A stretch of 64,000 bases of DNA from Thermoanaerobaculum sp. (GCA_021154885.1 JAJKHS010000013.1:62001-126000), one strand, 5' to 3'. Positions 47,968 through 57,514 are shown, counted from the first letter of the stretch. The notes: generated by a model not told the origin, from the sequence alone. A program made the numbers and translations.

Positions 47968-48125
47968 GCGCTAACTTTGGCCTTGATGTTTAGGGTAGGG
48001 GCGGGTCTGGACGGCAGGTTGGGGGCTCGACCCGCCCTGGGGAGGGCGATCTCGACGTTGCAGGGCGGGTCGCGCCCCCTCCCGCCCGTCCAGACCCGCC
48101 CCTACCCTAAGCAAAGTGTTAGCGC
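47968..48125. repeat. 158-bp near-perfect palindrome
   Basis: Outer arms GCGCTAACTTTG and CAAAGTGTTAGCGC, then TTAGGGTAGGGGCGGGTCTG and CAGACCCGCCCCTACCCTAA, then GACCCGCCCT and AGGGCGGGTC around a short centre. It resembles a MITE or REP-type element. It lies just upstream of the DUF4442 gene. Confidence 0.85.
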
Positions 48126-48187
48126 GTAGGCCCACGGGGGGAGAGACTTCGTGGGCCATAATCCCCCACCGAAAAGGAGGAGGAAAC

Positions 48188-48658
48188 ATGATGTCGCGGC
48201 GCTGGAGGATCCGTCTGCTGAGCCTGTACGCGCCCTACCTCGGCGCCGGTGTGCGGGTGCGGCCCTCCCCCGACCTGCGCACGTTCGAGGTGCGCATGAA
48301 GCTGCGCTGGTGGAACCAGAACTACGTGGGCACTCACTTCGGCGGCTCGCTGTACTCGATGTGCGATCCGTTCTTCATGCTCATCCTGTTCGAGGCGCTG
48401 GGGCGGAACTACGTGGTGTGGGACAAGGCCGCCACCATCCGCTTCCGCCGCCCGGGTAAGGGCACGGTGAAGGCCACGTTCCACATCCCCCAGGAGAGGA
48501 TCGACGAGATCCGCGCCGCGGCGGACGCGGACCGCAAAGTCGAGCCCGTGTTCACGGTGGAGGTCGTCGACGAGCAGGGCGAGGTGGTGGCCGAGGTCGA
48601 GAAGCTGCTCTACGTCCGCCGCAAGACGTCCTTGTCAACTCCTTCCGCGGACCGCTAA
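48188..48658 (+). CDS. DUF4442 hotdog-fold (thioesterase-like) protein
   Basis: 156 residues from the ATG at 48188, directly after AAGGAGGAGGAAAC. FEVRMKLRWWNQNYVGTHFG and GSLYSMCDPFFMLIL match DUF4442, a hotdog-fold family related to acyl-CoA thioesterases. WDKAATIRFRRPGKGTVKA and VFTVEVVDEQGEVVAEV complete the fold. It probably acts on an acyl thioester in the cytoplasm. It is followed by a DUF4412 gene in the same direction. Confidence 0.85.
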   Translation: MMSRRWRIRLLSLYAPYLGAGVRVRPSPDLRTFEVRMKLRWWNQNYVGTHFGGSLYSMCDPFFMLILFEALGRNYVVWDKAATIRFRRPGKGTVKATFHIPQERIDEIRAAADADRKVEPVFTVEVVDEQGEVVAEVEKLLYVRRKTSLSTPSADR

Positions 48659-48701
48659 GCTACAGCCGCCTTCTCACCCCCGACCCTGAGGAAACGCCGT
48701 C

Positions 48702-49352
48702 ATGCTTCGACGCACCGTCCTGCTCTGCCTGCTGCTCGCCGCCCCGGCCGCCGCCGACACTCTGCTCACCGTCCGCAGCAGCGTCGAGGGGCTGAAGATG
48801 GACCAGCCCACGACGGGCCAGGTCCACCTCTGGATCGCGACCGACAAGCTGCGGCGCGACGAGGGGGAGACCTCCACCATCGTCCGCCTCGACCGCGGCA
48901 AGGTCTACGTCCTCAATCACGCGGACAAGACCTACCTCGAGCTGGCGGCGCCGGACCTTCAGAAGCTCGCCGCGCCGGCGGGAGCGCCGATGAAAGTGCA
49001 GGTCACCGCCACCGGCGAGACGAAGAAGGTCGGCACCTGGAACGCCCGCAAGTACAAGGTCGACATCTCGAACCCGGAGGGCCTGCACCTGGACACCACC
49101 ATCTGGGCGAGCAAGGACGTCGCCTCCTACCAGGCCTACGGCAAGCTCGCCGCCGCCCTCGCCGCCATGCAGCCGAATTCCGGGGAGTGGGCGCGCCAGA
49201 TGCAGCAGATCGAGGGGTTCCCCGTGATCCAGGAAGCCGACGTCACCATGGGCGGCAGCCGCTTCAAGACCCGCGAGGAACTGGTCGCCGTGGAGACGAA
49301 GGACGCGCCGGCCGGGACGTACGACCCGCCGGCGGGGTACAAGGGGCAGTAA
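48702..49352 (+). CDS. secreted DUF4412-like protein
   Basis: 216 residues from the ATG at 48702, with a signal peptide (LRRTVLLCLLLAAPAAA). TLLTVRSSVEGLKMDQPTTG, HLWIATDKLRRDEGETSTIV and DRGKVYVLNHADKTYLEL are typical of the DUF4412 group of periplasmic beta-barrel/lipocalin-like proteins with no known ligand. AMQPNSGEWARQMQQIEGFP follows in the second half. It converges with the DUF4388 gene only 1 base after its stop. Confidence 0.75.
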   Translation: MLRRTVLLCLLLAAPAAADTLLTVRSSVEGLKMDQPTTGQVHLWIATDKLRRDEGETSTIVRLDRGKVYVLNHADKTYLELAAPDLQKLAAPAGAPMKVQVTATGETKKVGTWNARKYKVDISNPEGLHLDTTIWASKDVASYQAYGKLAAALAAMQPNSGEWARQMQQIEGFPVIQEADVTMGGSRFKTREELVAVETKDAPAGTYDPPAGYKGQ

Positions 49353-49353
49353 C

Positions 49354-50928
49354 CTACTTCCCCTGCGAAATCTGCCGCCGCAGCAGCTCGTTCTCGAAGG
49401 CCATGCCCACCTGGGCCGTGGCCAGCTCCAGGATATCGATGTCCTCGATCGGCTTCTCGCTGTCGCCGTTGTCGGTGTAGATCACCGAGATCACCCGCTG
49501 GGCGCCGAGCACGGGAAAGATCACCACCTGGTTGTTCTTCGGGGGTCCGACCATGGTACGGAAAGGCTCGGGCAGGTCGGCGTCCTCGAAGGTGAGGCTC
49601 TGCACTTCGCTGGTGTCGAGGCTGCGGGAAAGCGCGCTGTCGATCTCCAGGTCCACCTTGAGGCCGCGGGTCACCTCGGCGAGGGGCCGGCCCTTGGAGT
49701 CGCTGCCGAAGGCACCCAGGGCCACCAGGTGGTCGCGCTTGACCAGGAAGAGGACGGCCCGCTCCACCGACTCCGAGATGATGTGCATGAGGTTGAGGGC
49801 CACCGTGGCCGAGATCAGCCCCGAGCGCAGGTCGCCGAACACCCGGCGCAGACGGGCGACGCCCGACCGGGAGTCCGGCCGCGGCGCGCCGCGCACCAGG
49901 TCGCGCCGGCTCTCGATGACGTTCTCGACGCAGGCCGACACCGCCTCGACCTCGGCCGGCAGGGCGGCCAGCATCCCCGTCTCGTAGACCCGGGTGAAAG
50001 AGGTGCCGGGCTCGACCAGGGCGATGAACGACGCCCGCGGGCGGGCCCGCCGCAGCGCCGCCGCCTCGTCCAGGGTGACGCCGCCGCGCCGCAGGTCGAC
50101 GAGCACGATCGGTTGCGGCTCGCCACGCGACACGAGGCCCGCCTGGCCCAGCGGCACCAGCTCCACCCCCGCCACCTCGTGCAGCAGGGCCTCGGCCAGC
50201 CCCTCGGCAAACTCCGTATCGGTCGAGACCACGTGCAGGCGCAGCAGCTCGGCGGCGTGCTTCGGCTCGCCGAGGTCATCGAGCTGGATACCGGGCTCGG
50301 CCACCGCCAGGGCGGTGCTCGCCGCCGGTCTCGGATCGAGGAGGGCGGGGTGAGTCGAGTCCCCCGCCTCATAGCCATCGTCGGCAGCGCCCGTGGAGGC
50401 GCCGGGCTGGGTGTCGTCGCGGTTGCGCTCGTCGAAGATCCGCGCCGCTTCGAGCAGCACCATCTGGGTGTTGATGTCCGCGTCCGGCAGCACGTCGCTC
50501 GGATAGAGAGCGATGTCGTCGATGGGCCGCAGGTCGTCGATGGCGAACTCGAACGTCCCGGTCTCCCAGACCATGACCTCCGAGACCGCCTGCTCGATCT
50601 GCTGGGCGATCACCTGGCGCAGCCCCTCGGCGTCGATGGAGCCGGAGGACATGAGGATCTGGCCCAGCGACCGGTGCTCGCGCTCCTCGTTCTGGGAGCG
50701 GATGGCGTGGTCCAGGATGCCCCGGTCGATCATCCCCGAAGACACCAGCAGGTCGCCCAGCTTGGGGGTGCGCGGCGCCTGGGCGGAGACCAGCCGGCCG
50801 CCGTGGAAACCGATCATCGCCCGCTCGCTGGCCCGCGAGAGCAGCAGCGTGCCCGTCCGCCGGCCGAGGTGAATGAACTGCATCACATCGGCGACGGAGA
50901 CGTCTTTGAGGCTGCCGGAGATACCCAT
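49354..50928 (-). CDS. DUF4388 regulator with receiver-like and GAF-like domains
   Basis: 524 residues from the ATG at 50928. Residues 1-160 are a DUF4388 domain (GISGSLKDVSVADVMQFIHL, GRRTGTLLLSR, LGDLLVSSGMI, EQAVSEVMVWETGTFEF). Residues 230-345 look like a degenerate response-regulator receiver (LHVVSTDTEFAEGLAEALL, PIVLVDLRRGGVTL). Residues 365-520 form a GAF-type sensor (LMHIISESVERAVLFLVKR, VVIFPVLGAQRVISVIY). It is the last gene of a three-gene minus-strand signalling cluster with a CheY-like and a GAF protein. Confidence 0.82.
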   Translation of the reverse strand: MGISGSLKDVSVADVMQFIHLGRRTGTLLLSRASERAMIGFHGGRLVSAQAPRTPKLGDLLVSSGMIDRGILDHAIRSQNEEREHRSLGQILMSSGSIDAEGLRQVIAQQIEQAVSEVMVWETGTFEFAIDDLRPIDDIALYPSDVLPDADINTQMVLLEAARIFDERNRDDTQPGASTGAADDGYEAGDSTHPALLDPRPAASTALAVAEPGIQLDDLGEPKHAAELLRLHVVSTDTEFAEGLAEALLHEVAGVELVPLGQAGLVSRGEPQPIVLVDLRRGGVTLDEAAALRRARPRASFIALVEPGTSFTRVYETGMLAALPAEVEAVSACVENVIESRRDLVRGAPRPDSRSGVARLRRVFGDLRSGLISATVALNLMHIISESVERAVLFLVKRDHLVALGAFGSDSKGRPLAEVTRGLKVDLEIDSALSRSLDTSEVQSLTFEDADLPEPFRTMVGPPKNNQVVIFPVLGAQRVISVIYTDNGDSEKPIEDIDILELATAQVGMAFENELLRRQISQGK

Positions 50929-50987
50929 GGCGGTTGACGGTTTGGCGGCCGGATCAGGCCAGTCTTCGCAAGATGGAGTACGGGAAG

Positions 50988-51749
50988 CTACTCCCCGCGC
51001 GCCAGCTTGACCAGGCTCTCCAGCGTGCGCAGCTTGCGATCCTTGGTGGCGAACAGCCGCGCGGCGAAGAGGGCCGACGCGGCATGGGCGGAGAGCAGGT
51101 CGAGCAGGTCGCGGTCCTCGGCCCGCAGAATCGGCTTGTGGTCCAGCAGCTTGAGCAGCACGAGGGCGCCGACGATCTCGTGCTGTACCCGCAGGGGAAC
51201 CGCCGCCAGCGCCTGTGACTCGGCCGTGGGGCCCAGACGCAGCACCCCGTCCTTCAAGGTGGCATCCACCATCGGGTCGCCGCCGGTGTAGTCCTCGCCG
51301 TCATAGAACGTCCTGCCGCCTTCGTACATCCCCTCGATGAGGGCGATCTCGCAACCGTCCCCCTCGTCGCGGCGCAGCAGCAGCACGAACTGCTCGGCGC
51401 CCAGCAGGTTGATGGCGATCTCGGCGATGGTGGCCTGCACCTCCGGCGGGTCGAGGGTGGCGTGGAGCTGGTAGGTGGCGACGTAGAGGTTCATCAGCCG
51501 GCCGCCCTGGTGCTCCGAGTCCACCAGCCGGGAGGCGAGCTCCTTGACGTCCGACTCCGCCGTGGCCAGGCGACGCTCCAACTCGGCCACGCGCTCGGAC
51601 GACGAGGCGCCCTCGATCCCCTCGGACGCCCCCTTGAGGTTCGACTCGACGACGCGGATCAGCTCGCCCGCTCGCTCGAGGGTCGAGCGCAGCTCGGCGA
51701 CGAGGTCCAACCCCACGGCCGGCGACTCCAGACGCGATTTGTTCGCCAT
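50988..51749 (-). CDS. coiled-coil GAF-domain protein
   Basis: 253 residues from the ATG at 51749; a TTG at 51779 overlapping the upstream stop is an alternative start. Residues 10-95 are helical (VAELERRLATAESDVKELAS). The GAF domain follows (YVATYQLHATLDPPEVQATI, EQFVLLLRRDEGDGCEIALI, LAAVPLRVQHEIVGALVLLK). The ligand is unknown. It lies between a CheY-like protein and a DUF4388 regulator. Confidence 0.82.
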   Translation of the reverse strand: MANKSRLESPAVGLDLVAELRSTLERAGELIRVVESNLKGASEGIEGASSSERVAELERRLATAESDVKELASRLVDSEHQGGRLMNLYVATYQLHATLDPPEVQATIAEIAINLLGAEQFVLLLRRDEGDGCEIALIEGMYEGGRTFYDGEDYTGGDPMVDATLKDGVLRLGPTAESQALAAVPLRVQHEIVGALVLLKLLDHKPILRAEDRDLLDLLSAHAASALFAARLFATKDRKLRTLESLVKLARGE

Positions 51750-51775
51750 AGGCGTCCCGGTGGTGCCGCGCTCGC

Positions 51776-52156
51776 TCAAGCGGCGGAACCCTTCGTCTCC
51801 AGGCGCGCGATCATGCCGAGAATCTCCTCGGTATGGAACGGCTTCTTGATGTAGGCGGTGGCCCCCGCCTCCATTCCCCGCACGGTGTCCTCGTCGCGCC
51901 CCTCGGTGCTGATGATGATGACGGGGAGATCGGCCCGCGCGCCGTCGGCGCGAATCTGGGCCAGGAACTCCAGGCCGTTCATGTTCGGCATGTTCACGTC
52001 GAGCAGCACCAGGTCAATGTCAGGGTGCTCTTGCAGGCGGTCGAGGGCCTGGCGGCCGTCGGACGCGTAGACGAGGGCATACTGGCGCAGCATCACCTCG
52101 TACATCTTGTGCATCAGCTTCGAATCGTCGACGACGAGCACTTTCCTTGGCTGCAC
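51776..52156 (-). CDS. CheY-like single-domain response regulator
   Basis: 126 residues, GTG start at 52156. VLVVDDSKLMHKMYE carries the acidic pair, DLVLLDVNMPNMNGLEFL the phosphoacceptor Asp, IIISTEGRDEDT the Thr/Ser switch and AYIKKPFH the Lys. No output domain is present. It heads the cluster, so it may relay phosphorylation to the GAF and DUF4388 proteins, as in gliding or pilus control systems. Confidence 0.93.
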   Translation of the reverse strand: MQPRKVLVVDDSKLMHKMYEVMLRQYALVYASDGRQALDRLQEHPDIDLVLLDVNMPNMNGLEFLAQIRADGARADLPVIIISTEGRDEDTVRGMEAGATAYIKKPFHTEEILGMIARLETKGSAA

Positions 52157-52286
52157 GGCGCTCTCCCGAACCTCACGCGGTTGGAACCCTGGATTCTAGC
52201 GCAACTGGCTCTCGATCCCCCGGGAGTGTAGCCAAAGCGGAGCAGAGGTTTCAAGGAAGGGGCTGCCGGGGTAGTCTTGCCGGGCC

Positions 52287-53330
52287 ATGCGGAGCCCCTT
52301 CCGACCCCGCCTCGAAGGAGGACTCGTCACCGCCGCCGGGCTGGCGCTGCTCCTCTACGCCGTCTGGCCCTGGCTCCCGGTCCCAGGGCGGCCGGCCCGG
52401 CCGCGCACCGTGGTCTTCTACGGTTTCAGCATCCTGGGCGAGGCCCTGAACGAGGACGTGCTGCCCGAGTTCGCCCGCGGCTGGCGGCAGCGCACGGGGG
52501 AGCGGGTGGAGTTCATCACCTCCTTCGCGGGCTCGGGCACGGTGACCAACCAGCTCACCCTCGGCGTGCCGGCCCAGGTCGCCCTCCTCTCCCTGGAGCT
52601 CGACGCCGAGCGGCTCGCCGCCGCCGGGGTGGTCGCTGCCGGTTCCTGGCGCCACCTCCCCCACGGCGGCGTGGTCAACCGCACCCCCTTCGTCCTCGTG
52701 GTGCGCCGGGGGAATCCCAAGGGAATTCACGATTTTTCCGACCTGGCCCGGCCGGGGGTGCGGGTGGTCCACCCCGACCCCATGACCTCGGGCGGCGCCA
52801 ACTGGGCCCTGCTCGCCGAGTACGGCGCGGCCGCCCGGCGGTTCCCGGGGCGGGAGGAGGAGGCCGGCTTCGAGGCCCTGCGCGGCGTCTGGCGCCACGT
52901 CGTCGCCCAGGCCGCCTCGGCCCGCGCCGCCCGCACCCAGTTCGAGAACGGCTTCGGCGACGTGCTCGTCACCTATGAGCAGGACGTCCTGCGCGACGCC
53001 GCCCGGGGCACGCTGCCGGGGGAGATCGTCTATCCTCCCAGCACGGTCCTGTCCGAGCACACGCTGGTGGTGGTCGACCGGAACGTCGCCCCGGCGGACC
53101 GGCCGCTGATCGGCGCCCTGGTGCAGTACCTGTGGAGCGAGACGGCGCAGCGGCTCTTCGTGCGCCGCGGCTTCCGCAGCGTCGACGAGGGGTTGAACGC
53201 GGCCAACCCCGCCTTCGGGAGGATTCAGGACCCCTTCCGGGTGGCCGACTTCGGCGGCTGGGACCGGGTCAAGAAGGAGATCGTGGACGGGATCTGGAAG
53301 GACCGGGTGATGAAGGAGATCGGCAAGTGA
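52287..53330 (+). CDS. sulfate/thiosulfate-type ABC substrate-binding protein
   Basis: 347 residues. An N-terminal hydrophobic segment (LVTAAGLALLLYAVWPWL) acts as export signal or anchor. ITSFAGSGTVTNQLTLGVPA, RTPFVLVVRRGNPKGIHDFS and VVHPDPMTSGGANWALL match the Sbp/CysP family of oxyanion-binding proteins. It would deliver sulfate or a similar oxyanion to the permease that follows, whose GTG start overlaps its stop. CysP-like molybdate or tungstate use cannot be excluded. Confidence 0.88.
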   Translation: MRSPFRPRLEGGLVTAAGLALLLYAVWPWLPVPGRPARPRTVVFYGFSILGEALNEDVLPEFARGWRQRTGERVEFITSFAGSGTVTNQLTLGVPAQVALLSLELDAERLAAAGVVAAGSWRHLPHGGVVNRTPFVLVVRRGNPKGIHDFSDLARPGVRVVHPDPMTSGGANWALLAEYGAAARRFPGREEEAGFEALRGVWRHVVAQAASARAARTQFENGFGDVLVTYEQDVLRDAARGTLPGEIVYPPSTVLSEHTLVVVDRNVAPADRPLIGALVQYLWSETAQRLFVRRGFRSVDEGLNAANPAFGRIQDPFRVADFGGWDRVKKEIVDGIWKDRVMKEIGK

Positions 53331-54139
53331 TCGGCCGCCGGAACGGCGCGGGGATCCCCGTGGGCCTGCTCGTGCTCGTCCTGCTGCCGCTGATCCTCAT
53401 GCCGATCGCGGCGGTGTTCGTCTTCGCCTTCCGCGGCGGTCCCGGGGAGTTCCTGAAGGCTCTGCGCACCGAGGACGCCCAGTTCGCCCTCCGCTTCAGC
53501 CTGCTCATCGCGTTCCTCACGGCGGCCATCAACGCCGTGCTGGGCACCTGGGCCGCCTACGTGCTGGCCAAGCACCGCTTCCGCGGCGAACGGCCGCTGG
53601 CCATCGCCATCAACCTGCCGGTGGCCATCCCCACCGTCGTCGTGGGCACCTCGCTCCTCCTCCTCTGGGGGCCCATCGGCCTGTTCGGCAAGCTCCTGGC
53701 GCCCTTGGGGCTGCAGCCCATGTTCACTCCCGCCGGGGTGCTCCTCGCCCACCTCTTCGTCACCTTCCCCTACATGCTGGGAGCGGTCAAGCCGCTCCTC
53801 GACGAGCTGGAGGTGACCTACGAGGAGGCGGCCTACACGCTGGGGGCGGGGCGCTGGCAGACGTTCCGCTACGTCATCCTGCCGGCCTTGAAGGGGGGTC
53901 TGTTCAGCGGCACGCTGCTGACCTTCGCCCATTCGCTGGGAGAGTTCGGGGCGACGGTGATGGTGTCCGGGAACCTGCGGCTGCGCACCCAGACGGCGCC
54001 ACTCTACATCTTCGCCCAGTTCGAGGCCGGCAAGGTGGCCCAGGCCAACGCCGTGGCCGCGGTGCTGGCGGCTCTCTCCTTCGTCATCTTCTTCTTCCTG
54101 CTCCGCTACTCGGGCACGACGGGGAAAGAGAGGACGTAG
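53327..54139 (+). CDS. sulfate-type ABC permease (CysT-like)
   Basis: 270 residues from the GTG at 53327. Six spans and the EAA loop (YEEAAYTLGAGRWQTFRYV-like with LPALKGG) of binding-protein-dependent permeases; LAHLFVTFPYMLGAVKPLL and HSLGEFGATVMVSGNL are typical of CysT/CysW. Only one permease gene is present, so it may work as a homodimer instead of a CysT-CysW pair. It overlaps the ATPase gene by one base. Confidence 0.88.
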   Translation: MIGRRNGAGIPVGLLVLVLLPLILMPIAAVFVFAFRGGPGEFLKALRTEDAQFALRFSLLIAFLTAAINAVLGTWAAYVLAKHRFRGERPLAIAINLPVAIPTVVVGTSLLLLWGPIGLFGKLLAPLGLQPMFTPAGVLLAHLFVTFPYMLGAVKPLLDELEVTYEEAAYTLGAGRWQTFRYVILPALKGGLFSGTLLTFAHSLGEFGATVMVSGNLRLRTQTAPLYIFAQFEAGKVAQANAVAAVLAALSFVIFFFLLRYSGTTGKERT

Positions 54140-55983
54140 TGTCGATCCGCCTGGAGCAGCTCACCAAGAGCTTCGGCGGCCAGCGGGTGGTCAAGTCCAC
54201 GTCGCTGGAGGTGCGGGACGGCGAGGTGTTCGTCCTGCTGGGGGCGAGCGGCAGCGGCAAGAGCACCATCCTGCGCCTGATCGCCGGCCTCTCGGCGCCG
54301 GACTCGGGGCGCATCCAGCTCCACGGCCGGGACGTGACGGACCTGCCGCCCCAGGAGCGGGGGATCGGCTTCGTCTTCCAGAACTACTCGATCTTCCGTC
54401 ATATGAGCGTGGCCGAGAACATCGAGTTCCCGTTGAAGATCCGCAAGGTGGCGGGACCTGAGCGGACCCGGCGGCGCGAGCAGCTCCTCGACCTCGTGGG
54501 CCTGGGCGGGCTCGGCAACCGCTATGCCCACCAGCTCTCGGGCGGCCAGCAGCAACGGGTGGCCCTGGCCCGGGCCCTGGTCCACGAGCCGTCGGTGCTC
54601 CTCCTGGACGAGCCCTTCGGGGCGCTCGACGTGAAGATCCGTGGCCAGCTCCGGCGCAACCTCAAGGAGATCCAGCGCCAGCTCGGCGTCACCGCCATCC
54701 TGGTCACTCACGACCAGGAGGAGGCCTTCGAGCTGGCCGACCGCGTGGGTCTCATGGAGCGGGGGGAGCTGCTGGAGGTGGGCGAGCCCGAGGCCCTGTA
54801 CGCCCGCCCGCTCACCTTCTTCGGCGCCACCTTCCTGGGGGCCGGCACCGTGCTCGTGGGCCGGGCCCGGGACGGCGCCGCCCAGCTCGGGGCGCTATCC
54901 CTTCCCATCCCGCCCGAGGTGGAGCACGAGGAGGACGCCCGGGTGCGGGTGCTCGTCCGGCCCGAGCAGGTGGCGCTGTCCGCCGAGCCGCCGGAGCGGG
55001 GAGTACGCCTGCTGGGCCGGGGGACGATCGTGGAGCAGAGCTTCCTGGGAGCCCTGCGCCGGCTGCGGGTCCGCCTGCCGGCCATCCCGGGAACCCGGCA
55101 GGCGTCGCCCGCCGTCTACGGCGAGGAGAGTCTGCTGGTCGACGCGGTGCTCCCGGCCGGGGAGGATCTGAGCGGACCCGAGGTGTGGGTGAGCCTCAAG
55201 GGCTGGCACATCCTGGCCCCGCCCCGGCCGCGGATCCTCGCCTGCGACCTGCCGGACGCGGGCAGCCCGGCGCCGTTCGCCCTGCTGCAGGCGCTGGAGG
55301 GTCCCCTCGACGCCCGGATCTCCCTGCTCAGCGTGACGGACGACACGGACCGGGTGGAGGCCCTCCGCGCTTCCCAGACGGAGCGCGCGGCCGCCCACGG
55401 CCTGCCCGACGCGGAGCCGGTGGTCCGGCGGGGTGAACCGGTGGCGGAGATCGCCGCCGAGCAGGTGCAGAGCCTCTACGACTTCCTGGTCCTGAAGACG
55501 CCGGAGAGCGGCCCGTCCGAAGTCCTGGGCGGCATCCTGGCGACGCTCTCCACGCCGCTCCTCGCCGTGCAGGAGGCGCCCGCCTCCTTCGCCCGTATCC
55601 TCATCTGCACGGCCGTGGGCGAGCCCGGCAAGGCGGACGTCCGCGTAGGAGGCTGGCTCGCCCGCCGGTTGGGCGCCGAGGTGACCCTGCTCCACGTGTT
55701 GCTCGACGGGGGCGAGCCCGCGCCCTGGGTGAAGGCCCACCTGGACGCCGGCCTCGCCACCCTGCGGGCCCTGGAGGTGACCAGCCGCACCGCCCTGCGC
55801 CCCGCGCGCACTGCGGTCCAGGGCATCCTCGACGAGGCGAAGGAGGGGGACTACGACCTCATCGTCCTCGGCCGCCACGCCGCCTCACGGCCCGCCGCCG
55901 GAAGGTCGCGCCGCCACGACTTCACCTTCGAGATCCTCTCCGGATCGGGCAAGTCGTTGTTGATCGTGCCGCCGGATCAATAG
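54139..55983 (+). CDS. sulfate-type ABC ATPase fused to tandem universal stress protein domains
   Basis: 614 residues, GTG start. Residues 1-235: ABC ATPase with [46 protein letters not shown] and LVTHDQEEA. Residues 260-360: TOBE-like segment ([16 protein letters not shown]). From residue 365 on, two Usp-type units: a weaker first one ([23 protein letters not shown]) and a clear second one ([48 protein letters not shown]). Such fusions are rare in CysA-like proteins. The Usp part could bind ATP and adjust uptake under stress (inference). Confidence 0.87.
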   Translation: MSIRLEQLTKSFGGQRVVKSTSLEVRDGEVFVLLGASGSGKSTILRLIAGLSAPDSGRIQLHGRDVTDLPPQERGIGFVFQNYSIFRHMSVAENIEFPLKIRKVAGPERTRRREQLLDLVGLGGLGNRYAHQLSGGQQQRVALARALVHEPSVLLLDEPFGALDVKIRGQLRRNLKEIQRQLGVTAILVTHDQEEAFELADRVGLMERGELLEVGEPEALYARPLTFFGATFLGAGTVLVGRARDGAAQLGALSLPIPPEVEHEEDARVRVLVRPEQVALSAEPPERGVRLLGRGTIVEQSFLGALRRLRVRLPAIPGTRQASPAVYGEESLLVDAVLPAGEDLSGPEVWVSLKGWHILAPPRPRILACDLPDAGSPAPFALLQALEGPLDARISLLSVTDDTDRVEALRASQTERAAAHGLPDAEPVVRRGEPVAEIAAEQVQSLYDFLVLKTPESGPSEVLGGILATLSTPLLAVQEAPASFARILICTAVGEPGKADVRVGGWLARRLGAEVTLLHVLLDGGEPAPWVKAHLDAGLATLRALEVTSRTALRPARTAVQGILDEAKEGDYDLIVLGRHAASRPAAGRSRRHDFTFEILSGSGKSLLIVPPDQ

Positions 55984-56014
55984 CGCAACAGAGCTGGAGA
56001 AGAAGGAGAGGGAT

Positions 56015-56063
56015 TGGTGGAGCCGATCGGGATCGAACCGACGACCTCTTGAATGCCATTCAA
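56015..56063 (-). tRNA. 3' half of tRNA-Ala(GGC), attachment site of the integrative element
   Basis: Minus-strand sequence from the anticodon loop (TTGAATGGCATTCAA) through GAGGTCGTCGGTTCGATCCC to CGGCTCCACCA matches the 3' half of tRNA-Ala(GGC). The acceptor 5' strand and D arm are missing. The integrase gene begins 155 bases away. This is the pattern of an att site, with the complete tRNA expected at the far end of the element beyond the window. Confidence 0.8.
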
Positions 56064-56217
56064 TTCGGCCCGGATCTACCCGGTTTGACTGATCCTGATA
56101 AGTGGCTTTTTTTCAGTCACTTGCGAGGACATGCCTTGGACCGAGCTTGCCCCGGTTTGCGCCCGGCTGATTGCTATATGATTGCTGGCGGAGCGCTTGA
56201 CTGGAGGACAGAACCCC

Positions 56218-57462
56218 ATGCGCGAGAAGATCACGAAGCGTGCCGTGGATGCCTTGAAGGCCGCGGACCGGGACGCATACCTCTGGGACACCGAAGTCAC
56301 CGGCTTCGGCTGCAAGGTGACGCCGGCCGGGAAAAAGGTCTACGTCTTCCAGTACCGGACGCGCAGCCAGGCGGAGAAGGAGTTCTCTGCGCCGAAGCGC
56401 GTGACCTTGGGCAGGCACGGGCCGCTCACGCCGGAAGCGGCGCGGGCGCTCGCGGCGAAGCTCCTCCTTGAGGTGAAGGCCGGGGGCGATCCCGCCGCTT
56501 CCTTCCGGCCGAGCGAATCGCCGAAGGTCTCCGCCCTCGCCGAGCGCTTCCTCACCGAGCACCTCCCCGGCAAGAAACGCCCGCCCCGCCCCTCGACCGT
56601 CGCCTACTACGAGATCCTCTTCCGCTGCCATGTGCTCCCGGCCCTTGGCGGGAAGCGCGTCGATGCCGTGACCTCCGCCGATCTGGAGCGGCTGCACGCC
56701 GCGATGCGCGAAACTCCCTACATCGCGAACCGCACGCTCTCCCTCCTCCAGCAGGCATTCGACCAGGCGGAGCGCTGGGGCTGGCGTCCGCAGCACTCGA
56801 ACCCCGCGCTCCACATGGAGCGCTACCGCGAGGATCGCCGCGGCGCGCGCAAGGAGGTCATGCTCGCACCGGCGGAGATGGCCCGGCTCCTTACGGCCAT
56901 CGACGAGGAAGAGCCGAGCGTGGGCGCTGTCGCCTGCGCGGTGCTCAGGGTGGTCTTCTGGACCGGGTGGCGGATCGGAGAAGTCCTCGCCCTAGAGTGG
57001 GCGAACGTGGACCTCAAACGCGGCGCGGCGCGGCTCCTCCTTACGAAGACCGCGGCGGAGGAATACCGGCAGCTCCCGACGGAGGCCGTTTCCATCCTCG
57101 AGCGGGTGCCGCGGGTAGCCGGCTGTCCCTATGTCTTCCCCGGCCAGGATCTAGAGGGGCACCTTACGACCGTCCGCAAGCCCTGGGCGCGCATCCGCCG
57201 GCGCGCGGGGCTCGACCGTATTGAGCATCTCGGAGCCTTCCGGATTCACGACCTCCGGCACAACGTCGTGAGCTGGGATGTCTCCCGGGGCGTGCCGCTT
57301 GAGATCGCCGGGAAAAACGTCGGCCACCGCTCCCGCCGCTCGACCGAGGTCTACGCACACTTCGCGCCGGACGCCCTGAAACGCGCCGCCGATGAACGCG
57401 CCGCAGCCATGCGGGCGGCGGTTGAAGGCGAGCATCGCAGCGCGGGACGGGAGGCCGGATGA
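56218..57462 (+). CDS. tyrosine recombinase/integrase (P4-like with DUF4102-type N-terminus)
   Basis: 414 residues from the ATG at 56218 (GGAGG 11 bases upstream). The N-terminal arm domain (LWDTEVTGFGCKVTPAGKKV, RVTLGRHGPLTPEAARALA) and core-binding domain (RPSTVAYYEILFRCHVLPAL) lead to the catalytic domain: Arg in TGWRIGEVLALEW, Lys in LLTKTAAEEYRQLP, HDLRHNVVS and GHRSRRSTEVYAH with the nucleophilic Tyr. This family integrates at tRNA genes. It is next to the tRNA-Ala half, as expected. Confidence 0.95.
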   Translation: MREKITKRAVDALKAADRDAYLWDTEVTGFGCKVTPAGKKVYVFQYRTRSQAEKEFSAPKRVTLGRHGPLTPEAARALAAKLLLEVKAGGDPAASFRPSESPKVSALAERFLTEHLPGKKRPPRPSTVAYYEILFRCHVLPALGGKRVDAVTSADLERLHAAMRETPYIANRTLSLLQQAFDQAERWGWRPQHSNPALHMERYREDRRGARKEVMLAPAEMARLLTAIDEEEPSVGAVACAVLRVVFWTGWRIGEVLALEWANVDLKRGAARLLLTKTAAEEYRQLPTEAVSILERVPRVAGCPYVFPGQDLEGHLTTVRKPWARIRRRAGLDRIEHLGAFRIHDLRHNVVSWDVSRGVPLEIAGKNVGHRSRRSTEVYAHFAPDALKRAADERAAAMRAAVEGEHRSAGREAG

Positions 57463-57514
57463 CGGAAGCACCGGGCGAGGGGTACCGTCCAGAGACCGCA
57501 GGAGTACAAATGTT

